Shown in pieces: positions 42,082 through 51,076 of a stretch of 64,000 nt of DNA. This DNA comes from Candidatus Latescibacterota bacterium. GTDB taxonomy: Bacteria > Latescibacterota > UBA2968 > UBA8231. Where the stretch lies: NCBI GenBank assembly GCA_022827835.1, contig JAJEIO010000032.1, forward strand, positions 181,748-245,747, written 5' to 3'. Position numbers and translations under genes: made by a program. Below the pieces are notes generated by a model. It ran no database searches. It was not told the DNA's origin and worked only from the letters and a program-made list of their open reading frames with translations. Within the stretch, counting starts at the first letter, position 1; the number at the start of each line of letters is the position of its first letter.

Positions 42082-43017
42082 GTGGTGCCGATTCTGCTGG
42101 GGATAGGGCTCTTTTGGAGTTGCAGTGAAACCGGGCCAGAGGCCCGCGCCCAACAGCACTACCAACAGGGGGTCGAATACGAAGCGCAGGACATGCCGGC
42201 CAGTGCAGCGCGGGAGTACGAGGAAGCCGCGGCCGCGGGGATGATGGAGGCCTATTACGCGCTGGGCGCAGTGTACGGGAAGGAGGAGCAACACGAGCGG
42301 GCCATTGGCGCGTACCGGGCGTTGCTGCGGCAGTGGCCGGAGGAGGAGCGGGCGCACGAGGGATTAGCGGATCAGTATCTAGCAGTGGGACGGGCCGCGG
42401 AGGCGGGTGCCCTGTACGAAGCGCTCTTGGCTGCGGGGGAGCCGTGGGAGGGACTGTGGGGACGGCTGGGGGATGCCCGGCTCGTAGCTGGCGATGCGGA
42501 AGGGGCTGCGGAAGCGTATCAAAAGATGCTCAAAGTGGTGCCGGATAGCGCTCGGGTGCGCTATAGCTTGGCGCAGCTTTGGGCAGAACAGGGACAGCCC
42601 CGGGAGGCGATTGCCGGGTACCGGCAGCTTGTGGAAAATCCCGCTTGGGCGGACGCGGCCGGGCAGCGCTTGGCCGATTTGCTCTTGGAAGTGGGGGAAG
42701 TGATGGAGGCCGAGCAGTTGCTGCGGGATCTGTTGGAGCGCCAGCCCGAGGCGCGGTCGGCGCTGTGGAGCTTGGGAGGGTTGCTCTTTCGCGCGGAGCG
42801 CTACAGCGAATCCTTGGTCTGCTTCGAGCGCTTGCAGGCGCTGGACCAGGAGGACTATCGCGTCTATTTCTTGCTCGCCAAGCTCTACGGCCGCACGGGC
42901 AGGGAAGCTGAAGGATTAGAGGCGCTCGCAGCGTACGAACGCGGTCGGCGGACGGCGCAGGTACACGAGCGCATGGAGGAAGAGATCGAGGGCCTTTTGC
43001 GGAATATCCTGAAATAA
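42082..43017 (+). CDS. TPR lipoprotein of the surface-protein operon
   Basis: A 311-residue protein with start GTG 42082, 12 nt after the previous gene. A short hydrophobic N-terminus ends in FWSC, an atypical lipobox (Trp before Ser-Cys), so lipid attachment is probable but not certain. The rest is about eight TPR units, e.g. QQHYQQGVEYEAQDMPASAA, AYYALGAVYGKEEQHERAI, RYSLAQLWAEQGQPREAI and ALWSLGGLLFRAERYSESL. Such proteins scaffold envelope complexes. It lies between the two halves of the operon, 4 nt before the next exported protein. A second TPR lipoprotein is at 58503-59435. Confidence 0.8.
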   Translation: MVPILLGIGLFWSCSETGPEARAQQHYQQGVEYEAQDMPASAAREYEEAAAAGMMEAYYALGAVYGKEEQHERAIGAYRALLRQWPEEERAHEGLADQYLAVGRAAEAGALYEALLAAGEPWEGLWGRLGDARLVAGDAEGAAEAYQKMLKVVPDSARVRYSLAQLWAEQGQPREAIAGYRQLVENPAWADAAGQRLADLLLEVGEVMEAEQLLRDLLERQPEARSALWSLGGLLFRAERYSESLVCFERLQALDQEDYRVYFLLAKLYGRTGREAEGLEALAAYERGRRTAQVHERMEEEIEGLLRNILK

Positions 43018-43021
43018 AAAA

Positions 43022-45103
43022 ATGAGACATCTCTGCTACATTACATGGCCGGTATGCGGCGCACTGATCCTGATGGCTAGCGCGGGACAAGCCCGCCAAG
43101 TACTGAGGATTGGTGGGGAGGGACAGATCTCGTGGGAGGGGCAGGTCTTGGACGCGGCGGGCATTGAGACGATTGAGCCTGAGCATCGCTCTACCCTCAA
43201 TCCGAACCTCACCGAGATCGGCACCTCACCGGCCGACCTGGTCGAATTCGCCAGTGCCGATTTTCCCGGCAGCATTCTGCCACGGCAGGTGGGCGAAGGC
43301 GAGAATCTAGCCACTGGTATCTACGCGCGCGGCGGCGGCATGAGTGCGCCGACGGTCGTCAATCTCGGTCGGGCGCAACTGGAAGAGGTCTTGGCGCAAG
43401 TGGCCGCGGAAAAGTCCACGGGCAAGGCCTTCACGCGCCAGCAGAACGACGCTTTGGGCACGCTGCTGGTCATGGATTTGGGGGCTCGCTTTGGGGTCAA
43501 CCAGATCCGCTTTTTTCCGCGCAACACGGTTTTTCCCGCGCCGATGACGCCGTTCCAGAGCAATTTTCTCAAGAATTTCGAGGTCCACGTCAACGATGGG
43601 CTGGTGCTGACCGAGGGCGGCAATCCAATTTGGGAGATATTTGAAATCCGCAACAACAACACCCAGGCCGTCACTACAGTCGATATCGAGCCGCCGCGCT
43701 ATATCCGTTTTGTGCGCTTGAAGGCCACTTCGTCGATTCCGTTTGAAATAGAAAAGCTGCAAATCTTCGGCGAGGGCTTCCTGCCCACTGTGCGCTATAT
43801 CTCGCCGATCATTGACATGAGCACGCCGGCCAATTGGGGCCAGTTGCGCTGGGCACAGGAACTGGTGGGCCAAGCGGACAAGGCGCAAATGCAGATCCGC
43901 ACTCGCAGTGGCGGCGACCCCTCGCCGCTGTCCTACACCCGCAAGCAGGTCGGTCTGAGAAACGCCGAGCCAATTCCATTCTCGGTGGAAGACCCGTCCC
44001 AGCCTTTGTTGCGGGACGAGTTCCTCGATCTGCCGCTGAGGGGTGGGCAGACCGATGCCTGGGAGCGCGGCCCGGTGCGAGACGATTTGGCAAATTGGAG
44101 CCCTTGGTCGCCGCCCTACGGCATAGAGGAAGGCACCAGCGAAGCGGGTACGCCGATCCTGTCGCCCTCGCCGCGGCGCTACTTTCAGTTTCGGGTCGAC
44201 TTTCTCAGCGACGATCTGGGATCGGCCTTTGCACTCAAAGACCTCTCGTTCGATTACACCTCGCCGCCACTGGCCGACCGCTTGGTTGGCGAGGTCTTCC
44301 CTCGCCAGGTACCAGCGGCCACGGATATTTCCTTTGTCTTCGCCCTGAAAGTCGAAATGGAGAACGCTGGACTACAGGGCTTCGACAGCGTCGAAATTGC
44401 CACTGTCCAACGAGTGGACCGCATCGAGCGCATCGAGATCGTCGATGGAGCCGGAGAACAGCGGCTCGACCACGCCTTTGCCGTGCAGGACGATGTGACC
44501 GAGGAAGGCGAGGTGGCCATCACTCGTTTGACGGATGCGGGTTTTGCGGTGCGCTTTCCGCGCATAGTAGAGGACAATACCGTGCTGAAAATCCACTTTG
44601 TCACTCGGGTGTTGTCGTATAGCACGTCCTTTGCGGGCCGGGCCATGTTGCTAGCAGAGGACGAGTTCCAAGGGGTTATTGCCGGCGACGCCGCTCAGTT
44701 AGCCGCCGCGGACCAAGCCACTCGATCCGGGGTCACGGTCCTAAGCCCCGCGGTGAATCAGGGCAGTCTGATCGGCAGTTTCTCGCTCGATCGCAACGTG
44801 CTAACGCCCAACGGCGACGGAGCCAATGACCACTTGGCCCTGTCCTGCGAAGTGCTGGCCGTAGTGGGCACGGCCCGGGTCCGGGTGGATATTTTCGATC
44901 TGGCAGGCCGTCGCGTGCGCCATCTTTTCGAATTCGACGGGGAGAGCGGCGTGTACGACGCCGTGCGCTTTCCCAAGTTGGTATGGGATGGGAAGGATGG
45001 GGTGGGAGAACTAGTTCAGCCTGGGATCTACCTAGTGCGTCTCGAAGTGGGCGGCGACGCGCGCCAGAGTGCGAGTGCCCGTCCAGTGGGCGTGATTTAT
45101 TAA
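43022..45103 (+). CDS. Exported protein with discoidin-like and FlgD-like C-terminal domains
   Basis: A 693-residue protein with a signal peptide ending near ASAGQARQ. A discoidin-like region lies at ~130-240 (LLVMDLGARFGVNQIRFFPR, ending PPRYIRFVRLKATS). A second beta-rich part follows from ~260 (YISPIIDMSTPANWGQLRW), then NWSPWSPPYGIEEGTS. The C-terminal domain has DRNVLTPNGDGANDHLALS, VRVDIFDLAGRRVRHLF, LVWDGKDGVGELVQPGIYLV and ends PVGVIY. The same order of parts is seen in the next gene (45116-47161), of which it is a distant paralogue. Role unknown; probably cell-surface. Confidence 0.75.
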   Translation: MRHLCYITWPVCGALILMASAGQARQVLRIGGEGQISWEGQVLDAAGIETIEPEHRSTLNPNLTEIGTSPADLVEFASADFPGSILPRQVGEGENLATGIYARGGGMSAPTVVNLGRAQLEEVLAQVAAEKSTGKAFTRQQNDALGTLLVMDLGARFGVNQIRFFPRNTVFPAPMTPFQSNFLKNFEVHVNDGLVLTEGGNPIWEIFEIRNNNTQAVTTVDIEPPRYIRFVRLKATSSIPFEIEKLQIFGEGFLPTVRYISPIIDMSTPANWGQLRWAQELVGQADKAQMQIRTRSGGDPSPLSYTRKQVGLRNAEPIPFSVEDPSQPLLRDEFLDLPLRGGQTDAWERGPVRDDLANWSPWSPPYGIEEGTSEAGTPILSPSPRRYFQFRVDFLSDDLGSAFALKDLSFDYTSPPLADRLVGEVFPRQVPAATDISFVFALKVEMENAGLQGFDSVEIATVQRVDRIERIEIVDGAGEQRLDHAFAVQDDVTEEGEVAITRLTDAGFAVRFPRIVEDNTVLKIHFVTRVLSYSTSFAGRAMLLAEDEFQGVIAGDAAQLAAADQATRSGVTVLSPAVNQGSLIGSFSLDRNVLTPNGDGANDHLALSCEVLAVVGTARVRVDIFDLAGRRVRHLFEFDGESGVYDAVRFPKLVWDGKDGVGELVQPGIYLVRLEVGGDARQSASARPVGVIY

Positions 45104-45115
45104 AAGGAGGCCGCA

Positions 45116-47161
45116 ATGCTGCGCCTAGGACTGATGATCTGCGGATTGGGGACTCTTATTAGCACCGCGGCTTGGGGCCGGGCGGAGTTCCACCTCGGTG
45201 GTACTGAGGGCAATGTCTGGCAGGAACTGATCGAAGGCGGAGAGGGAGAATACGCGGCAGTTGACGCCGAAGGGAATATCGTCGGGGTCTTCCCCGTCTC
45301 CTCGGTGTCGCTGGAGCCGGTGGCCGATCCTTTGATGAAGGACTCCGGCAAAGTCGTCATGATCGATTTCGTCGCCAATACCCTGCGGCCGGTTTTGATT
45401 GATCCTGCGGAAAATCTGTCGCTGTCCATTTTCGAAAGGGGGGGCGACATTAACACCAGCATATCTATTGGGTATACCAAAGAGGAGAGAAAGACCGTTG
45501 AACCAATCGTCGACGGCAATATCGAAACAGCGACGCTGCGCCCCGTGGATATCTCGCCGCGCCTCGCCGGAGTCAACATAGGCAATGTCAAGAACATAGT
45601 GGTCAACCTAGGGGCCGAGTTACCCATCAACCGCATTCGCTTCTATCCGCGGCCAGGATTTGAGGACAATTACTTGGCTTGGTACGAAATTAGCGTGGCC
45701 GACGCCACGGCGCCCTTTGTAGACCTGCCTGGTCAGCGCCGCCCGGGCAAGCGCTGGTACGAAGACATAAGCCGCGCTCTCGGAGCGAAAAACGATCCGG
45801 CCTTTGATATCTTAGAGCGGAATCTGGAAAATCTCGACGTGGTAGTGGACTACCGCTTCCCGACGCGCGACCTAAAGTGGATTGGCATTCGTCCCCTGGA
45901 CCCCGAGCGCACTTGGGAGATCGCCGAGTTCGAGATCTACGGCGAGGGTTTTGTCTCCCATACCGAGTACCGCACGCCCATCCTCGACTTTGGTCATCCG
46001 GTGTCTTGGAGCAAGATCCGCTGGCGTGGTGCCATGCCCGAGGGCACACAGATTCAGTTGCGCACCCGCACCGGCAATACGCCGCAGCCCAACCGGTTCT
46101 TCAGCATTGAGCGGACGGGCAATTTCGTCGAGATCGATCGCAAGGACTACGACCTGACGTTCAGCGCCGGGTCTTTCAACGACGTGACTAGAAGCATCGA
46201 CGCAGAGAACTGGAGCTCCTGGTCGCCCCCCTACGACTTTGCAAGCGGTCTCCGCGACGAGGCTGTGCCGGCCGCAGCTTGGACGGATGGTACGCCATTG
46301 ATGTCGCCTGGTCCGAGCCGCTATTTGCAACTCGAGATCGTCTTGACTGCCGACCGCGACCAAGCGCCCCGTATCGACGAGTTATCGCTGCTCTTCGGCG
46401 AGGAATCGGCGGCCCGGGACGTGATCGCCGAGGTCTGGCCAATCGAAACGGAGAGTTTTGCGCCCCACACCTTTACGTATGTGGTGCGGCCTCTCCTCGG
46501 AGAGGACAATACTGGATTCGACCGCTTGGAAATTGCGACCCAGACTCGGGCTGAAGCCGTGCGGGCCGTGCTAGTGGATGGGGTGGATACGACGGCAGAC
46601 TTCCCGCCCGAGATCCAAGACGATCGCATCGTGGTGGGCTTTGAACTGTTGCAGGGGGTAGAAGATAGCGAGAAGCGGGTCGAGGTGGTCTTTGACGCCA
46701 AGGTGCTGCGCTTTGGCACTGAGTTCAGCGGCTGGGTCTATAACAGCGCCGAGCCGACCTTGAAGCAGCAGGTAAAGGCGGGCAACGCGACCTTCCGCTT
46801 TGGCGGAGACGTGCTTTCGGTCAACACGCCCATGGGCGGAGATCTGATCAGCGATTTGCGGGTGATGCCGCCGACTTTTACGCCCAATGATGACGGTGTC
46901 AACGACCGCGTGCGGATTGCCCACGATGTGCGCAACTTGGGCACTCTGCGGCAGCTTGAGGTGCAGATCTTCGACCTAGCCGGACGCCTAGTGGCAGATG
47001 TGGTCGGAACTGGAACCCAGAGCGGCGTTTTTGAGCACCAGTGGGACGGGCGAGATGCGGGGGGAGAAGTGGTCGCGCCTGGAATATACGTGTACAAAAT
47101 ATCGCTCGATACAGACCGGGGCAGCCAAGCGGCCAGTGGTCTGGTTGCCGTGGCCTATTGA
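45116..47161 (+). CDS. Exported protein with discoidin-like and FlgD-like C-terminal domains, second paralogue
   Basis: A 681-residue protein behind AAAAGGAGG. Signal peptide ends near AAWGRAE (~22). The discoidin-like part is at ~120-200 (VDGNIETATLRPVDIS, VVNLGAELPINRIRFYPRPG, WYEISVADA). YRTPILDFGHPVSWSKIRWRG and NWSSWSPPYDFASG match the equivalent segments of the previous gene. The C-terminal domain has PPTFTPNDDGVNDRVRIA, LEVQIFDLAGRLVADVVG, HQWDGRDAGGEVVAPGIYVY and ends LVAVAY. The shared order shows that the two genes arose by duplication and then diverged strongly. Confidence 0.75.
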   Translation: MLRLGLMICGLGTLISTAAWGRAEFHLGGTEGNVWQELIEGGEGEYAAVDAEGNIVGVFPVSSVSLEPVADPLMKDSGKVVMIDFVANTLRPVLIDPAENLSLSIFERGGDINTSISIGYTKEERKTVEPIVDGNIETATLRPVDISPRLAGVNIGNVKNIVVNLGAELPINRIRFYPRPGFEDNYLAWYEISVADATAPFVDLPGQRRPGKRWYEDISRALGAKNDPAFDILERNLENLDVVVDYRFPTRDLKWIGIRPLDPERTWEIAEFEIYGEGFVSHTEYRTPILDFGHPVSWSKIRWRGAMPEGTQIQLRTRTGNTPQPNRFFSIERTGNFVEIDRKDYDLTFSAGSFNDVTRSIDAENWSSWSPPYDFASGLRDEAVPAAAWTDGTPLMSPGPSRYLQLEIVLTADRDQAPRIDELSLLFGEESAARDVIAEVWPIETESFAPHTFTYVVRPLLGEDNTGFDRLEIATQTRAEAVRAVLVDGVDTTADFPPEIQDDRIVVGFELLQGVEDSEKRVEVVFDAKVLRFGTEFSGWVYNSAEPTLKQQVKAGNATFRFGGDVLSVNTPMGGDLISDLRVMPPTFTPNDDGVNDRVRIAHDVRNLGTLRQLEVQIFDLAGRLVADVVGTGTQSGVFEHQWDGRDAGGEVVAPGIYVYKISLDTDRGSQAASGLVAVAY

Positions 47162-47193
47162 CTAGGCTGGCCATTCACCGGAGAAAGTTAGCG

Positions 47194-49926
47194 TTGAGAC
47201 CGCAGCGCAACATACTCAGGGGGATCTTACTCCTAGCCATAGTCGCAGAGGCGACTTCGGGTCAGCAGCTCGACTACGGCTCGCGCTTGGGGGTCGGGCA
47301 GGGCTCTGCGACTAACTTCCGGCCCCAAGGCGCTCAGGGAATGTTGGACGCGATCGACCCGGCGGTGCGGCGCTGGTACGTACCGCAGGAACTCTTCGCC
47401 GAATACCGCTGGCGCCAGTGGGAATACACCAACTACGCCCGCTCTCCCTATCAGCGCTATATAAACGCCGATATAGAGGGGAGCTATTTCTACGATCTCT
47501 ACGGCAATTTCATCAACCAGGGATGGCTAGTCTACAATACGTCCCAAGAAAGGCCGCAGGAATTTGGCAACGTCGTATTTCAATCCAGCCGCTTTGACCG
47601 ATGGTTTTCCGGGGTGGTGGTGGCCGCAGACCAGAAGGGTTCGTATTTCTATGCGCTGACAGTGAGCCGCGACCTGCGCACGACCTTGACGCCCATGACC
47701 TTTTCCAAGGCGCGGCTGGACGGGGTGCAGGCTGACTTGGCCTCGGACAAATACGAGGGCACGCTGATTTATTCGCGCATCAGCGGTCCGCGGGGGGTCC
47801 GGGGACGCGAGGTGCGGCGAACGAGCGCTACTACCTTGTTCGGGGGGCGCTTTACAGCCCAAGTGGGCGACTTCACTGAGATGGGGATTCACATGGTGAA
47901 TGCCCACCAAGCGAATGCGCTAACGGACCGGGATTTTTTTAAGAATATGATCACCGGTGCGCTGACCGAGAGGCAAAATTTTCAGGGGACCAGCCAAGCA
48001 GTGACCGCGGCTGGCCTGTTCGGAGGGGCCCAAGGAGGGACCGTGGGCTCGAATGCGATAACTGGAATCCAGATTGTATTGCGCGACGATTCGCCCGAGG
48101 ACGGCGTCGGTGGGGCGGCCTTTTTTCCGACCGGCTCCGATGTGCTCATCACCTACAGGGACGGCAGCGTCGATCGCGGCAGAGATATAGGCTTAGAACC
48201 ACTGGTCGAAGGGGGGCTGACAGAGCGGGGTTTTATCTCGGCCAATGGCAGCGAAGAGATCCGGCTGTTCTACGATTTTGGCAAGTCCGATTTTACCAAC
48301 CGGGCCAGTGGCGAAGTGGGCGAAATCGTCGGGGTGGAGTTCCGCTTGGTCGTGGCCAACGACTACCAGATCTGGATGACGTCGAACAACCAACTCGATG
48401 TGTCGGGCAATCCGGTGCTGCTGCTAGTGGATCAAGCGCGGGGCAATATCCACGACCTGACCAATTTGCGCACCGTCAGCTTTGAGTACGGTCTGCCCAC
48501 GGCTACCCATATCTTGGGGGGTACGCTTGCTGTGAACGAGGTACTCGGTTTCGACTTATACGGCGAGTACGACCTGAGTTGGAGCTATCGCAAGTATCCC
48601 AATGTGCTGGAGAATAAGCACAGAGCTTCTTCGGGCATCAAAGGCCGTCCCAACGCACCAGCTTGGATGATGAACGCGTCCAAGCGGGCCGAACCGTTCT
48701 TCTTTTACGGCGAGGCCTACAGTATGGATCCCTTCTACAATACCCAAGCATTTGTCGCCGCAGACAACGGCCAGATTGACTACAGTGCCGACCGGGACCG
48801 CGTGGAACTGGTTGAGGACAACGACGATCAAGACCGAGTCCCCGATGCCTTTCGCAGCGACTGGGTGCAGCCGGATTTGCAGGTCTTCCCAGGGTGGGAC
48901 CAGAACAACGACTTTGTACCGGATCTCAACCAGAACGACAATAGAGTTAAGATCAACAATACGCCCGACTACGAAGAGCCCTTCATGCGCTTTGGCGTCG
49001 ATCGGCCGGAGTTTTTGTTCGGGGTGGACATGAACAACAATTTCTGGGTTGATCAGTACGAAAACGACGAGGAACCCGACTACCCCTACCGACGCGACCA
49101 TCGGGGCTACAACGCGTACGGCGGTGTATATCTGACGCCGCAACTGCGGCTGATGGCCGGGGTATTGCGCGAGGGGCTGATCTCTTCAGACCAAAAGAAC
49201 CACGGTACCTACGCGGTGCTCAACTACGACGGGCTGTCACCGCGCTACGGCCGCCTGCGGATCTTTGAGATGGCCAAGCGGGTAGAGGACGACATCCCCA
49301 ACCCGCTGTTGCAGTGGGCCCCGGACAATACGATCCGGGGTGGAGCCCTGACCCCGTTGGACGATCCGCTCCTGGGACGCGACACCTGGGTGAACCAGTT
49401 CTTTGTCGGCCATAGTCTGAGAACGGCTTCGCTTCTTTTGCTGAGCAAATTGAACTACGTGTACTTCCACCAACGGCTGGACGAGGCGCAGCTACAGCGA
49501 TTGGGGCTGGACGAGACCGACTTTTTCTTTGGTTTTATCAACAAGGCTAGGTACGAGTACGAGTTGGGTCGGTTGATTGTTGAGCCGCGTTGGAAAAGCG
49601 AGTTCCGCAAGCAGAGCCGCACGTTGTTTGAGGCGGGCCAGCACACCAGTCTGATGGAATTGTTCGGTGCCTTGGCGCGGATGCAGCTCCTAGAGGTGAC
49701 GCAAGTACAGGCGGGGGTGGAGTACGTGTGGTTCGACGACTTTGACGACGACTCCAGCGATTTCAATTCCCTGACGGTGGGGCTGCAATTCGCCAATACG
49801 TCGGCCTATCAAGGCTACAGCATCCGGTTATTGACGGGCATCGTCTTGGAGCACAAAAACTTCAAAGAGCGTCAAGCGATAAATACAACGCAGGCGTTTA
49901 TTACAATTTACGCGGGACTGGAGTGA
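47194..49926 (+). CDS. Large exported protein, paralogue B, with calcium-type acidic segment
   Basis: A 910-residue paralogue of the protein at 39412-42069. I choose the TTG at 47194, preceded by GGAGAAAG, because it gives a normal signal peptide (cleavage after ATSGQQ); longer frames overlap the upstream gene. The N-terminus matches paralogue A nearly word for word (RRWYVPQELFAEYRWRQWEY). A 41-residue block at ~600-640 covering the acidic calcium-type motifs is identical to A. B has an insertion of about 27 residues near ~265-300 (TGALTERQNFQGTSQAVTAA). The end FITIYAGLE is also shared. Last gene of the operon; an AT-rich 155-bp gap follows. Confidence 0.74.
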   Translation: MRPQRNILRGILLLAIVAEATSGQQLDYGSRLGVGQGSATNFRPQGAQGMLDAIDPAVRRWYVPQELFAEYRWRQWEYTNYARSPYQRYINADIEGSYFYDLYGNFINQGWLVYNTSQERPQEFGNVVFQSSRFDRWFSGVVVAADQKGSYFYALTVSRDLRTTLTPMTFSKARLDGVQADLASDKYEGTLIYSRISGPRGVRGREVRRTSATTLFGGRFTAQVGDFTEMGIHMVNAHQANALTDRDFFKNMITGALTERQNFQGTSQAVTAAGLFGGAQGGTVGSNAITGIQIVLRDDSPEDGVGGAAFFPTGSDVLITYRDGSVDRGRDIGLEPLVEGGLTERGFISANGSEEIRLFYDFGKSDFTNRASGEVGEIVGVEFRLVVANDYQIWMTSNNQLDVSGNPVLLLVDQARGNIHDLTNLRTVSFEYGLPTATHILGGTLAVNEVLGFDLYGEYDLSWSYRKYPNVLENKHRASSGIKGRPNAPAWMMNASKRAEPFFFYGEAYSMDPFYNTQAFVAADNGQIDYSADRDRVELVEDNDDQDRVPDAFRSDWVQPDLQVFPGWDQNNDFVPDLNQNDNRVKINNTPDYEEPFMRFGVDRPEFLFGVDMNNNFWVDQYENDEEPDYPYRRDHRGYNAYGGVYLTPQLRLMAGVLREGLISSDQKNHGTYAVLNYDGLSPRYGRLRIFEMAKRVEDDIPNPLLQWAPDNTIRGGALTPLDDPLLGRDTWVNQFFVGHSLRTASLLLLSKLNYVYFHQRLDEAQLQRLGLDETDFFFGFINKARYEYELGRLIVEPRWKSEFRKQSRTLFEAGQHTSLMELFGALARMQLLEVTQVQAGVEYVWFDDFDDDSSDFNSLTVGLQFANTSAYQGYSIRLLTGIVLEHKNFKERQAINTTQAFITIYAGLE

Positions 49927-50081
49927 TTGGTTGTTAGGGGACGATAATTTACTGTAAACATTGAATTTATTGAGATTTTACGGCAAGAGAGCGACATTTT
50001 TATTTGCTTTTGGGTACTCAATGAATTAAGTATTTGCACAATCATCCACTTTCGTCGCCCTATGTAAAGGAGGGTATTATC

Positions 50082-50993
50082 ATGCGGAAACTGTTCTTGG
50101 TGTTAGGGATAGGGATTGCATCTATTGCCCAAGCCCACGATCCACCTGACTTGCTGCTGCTCGCAGTGCAGTTCCCCGATACCAATGTGCCGGTAATCGA
50201 CGGATTCGACGACGACTGGTCTGCCATTCCCGTTGACCAGTATGGCATTTTCGCCGAGACGACCTATCCGGTGGGTGCTTCGACCCGAGAGGGGAGAGCG
50301 CTGGAATTTGCCTCGCAGGGTGAGATTGATCCCAGCGATATGAATTTCCGCCATTTGATCGGCTGGAGCGATAGCCAGAATATGTTCTACGTCACTACCT
50401 CGGTGTACGACAATTTGCACGTGACCAACCGCCAGGACCCGGGCAGGTTCTACTGGGATGACAGCTACGAGATGGGGCTCAACGCCGACCACACCAATAT
50501 CGACGACCAGAACTCAGGGGATATCGCCAACGGGTTCTACTACAAGTACGCGCTACCGCCCAAGGACGGTGCCTTTGAGTTCTTTAGGCCCATCCTCAAT
50601 TTGCCGTGGCTAGTCAACGGCACGCGCTACGTCGAAATCGCTTGGAGCTTTACGGGCGAAGAGTTCGGCGAAAGCACGTATATCTACGAAATCCGCATTT
50701 TGCCGATCGCGCAGATGCCCCTGAGCGAAGAAGCCACCGAGGATCAGGTAGTGGTTTGGGATTTCGAGGAAGGGCAGATCATCCACTGGGGCAATATGGT
50801 GACCGACGTCGATGTGCTCACCGGCGACGAAGATTATCGCCATGGCCAGTGGAGTACCAGCCCTGGGGGGACGGCTGGCCGACCAGTGAGCGATGTATTC
50901 CTCTCGCCTATAGACCCCGGCATCGAGTGGGGCGAACCGACCACTGCGGTGGAAGCGGAGAGCTGGGGGCGGATTAAGGCTCAGTACCAGTAG
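50082..50993 (+). CDS. Secreted CBM9-like protein with SWGxxK C-terminal tail
   Basis: A 303-residue protein starting at ATG 50082 behind AAAGGAGG. A signal peptide ends near ASIAQAH (~19). The body is a CBM9/DOMON-like sandwich: VPVIDGFDDDWSAIP entry strand, FRHLIGWSDSQNMFYVTTSV, RFYWDDSYEMGLNADHT and YVEIAWSFTGEEFGE. Its end, TTAVEAESWGRIKAQYQ, shares a tail pattern with the small secreted protein at 33757-34314. The AT-rich 155-bp region before it (49927-50081) should hold its promoter, and a strong terminator follows, so it is probably a single-gene, well-expressed unit. Confidence 0.77.
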   Translation: MRKLFLVLGIGIASIAQAHDPPDLLLLAVQFPDTNVPVIDGFDDDWSAIPVDQYGIFAETTYPVGASTREGRALEFASQGEIDPSDMNFRHLIGWSDSQNMFYVTTSVYDNLHVTNRQDPGRFYWDDSYEMGLNADHTNIDDQNSGDIANGFYYKYALPPKDGAFEFFRPILNLPWLVNGTRYVEIAWSFTGEEFGESTYIYEIRILPIAQMPLSEEATEDQVVVWDFEEGQIIHWGNMVTDVDVLTGDEDYRHGQWSTSPGGTAGRPVSDVFLSPIDPGIEWGEPTTAVEAESWGRIKAQYQ

Positions 50994-51020
50994 TAATCCT
51001 ACGAGTATTGGCCGAGTAGC

Positions 51021-51056
51021 AGAGAGCCCGTCTTTCTAGGCGGGCTCTCTTTTTTT
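51021..51056 (+). terminator. Rho-independent terminator
   Basis: AGAGAGCCCG and CGGGCTCTCT form a perfect 10-bp stem around a TCTTTCTAGG loop, followed by a run of seven Ts (51050-51056). It ends the CBM9-like gene and isolates it from the transporter operon that starts 20 bp later. Confidence 0.93.
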
Positions 51057-51076
51057 CGTACAATGGACACGACACT

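Noticed and set aside
47041-47193. Upstream extension of the paralogue B gene
   Set aside because: It overlaps the end of the previous gene and would bury the signal peptide; the TTG at 47194 has a ribosome binding site.
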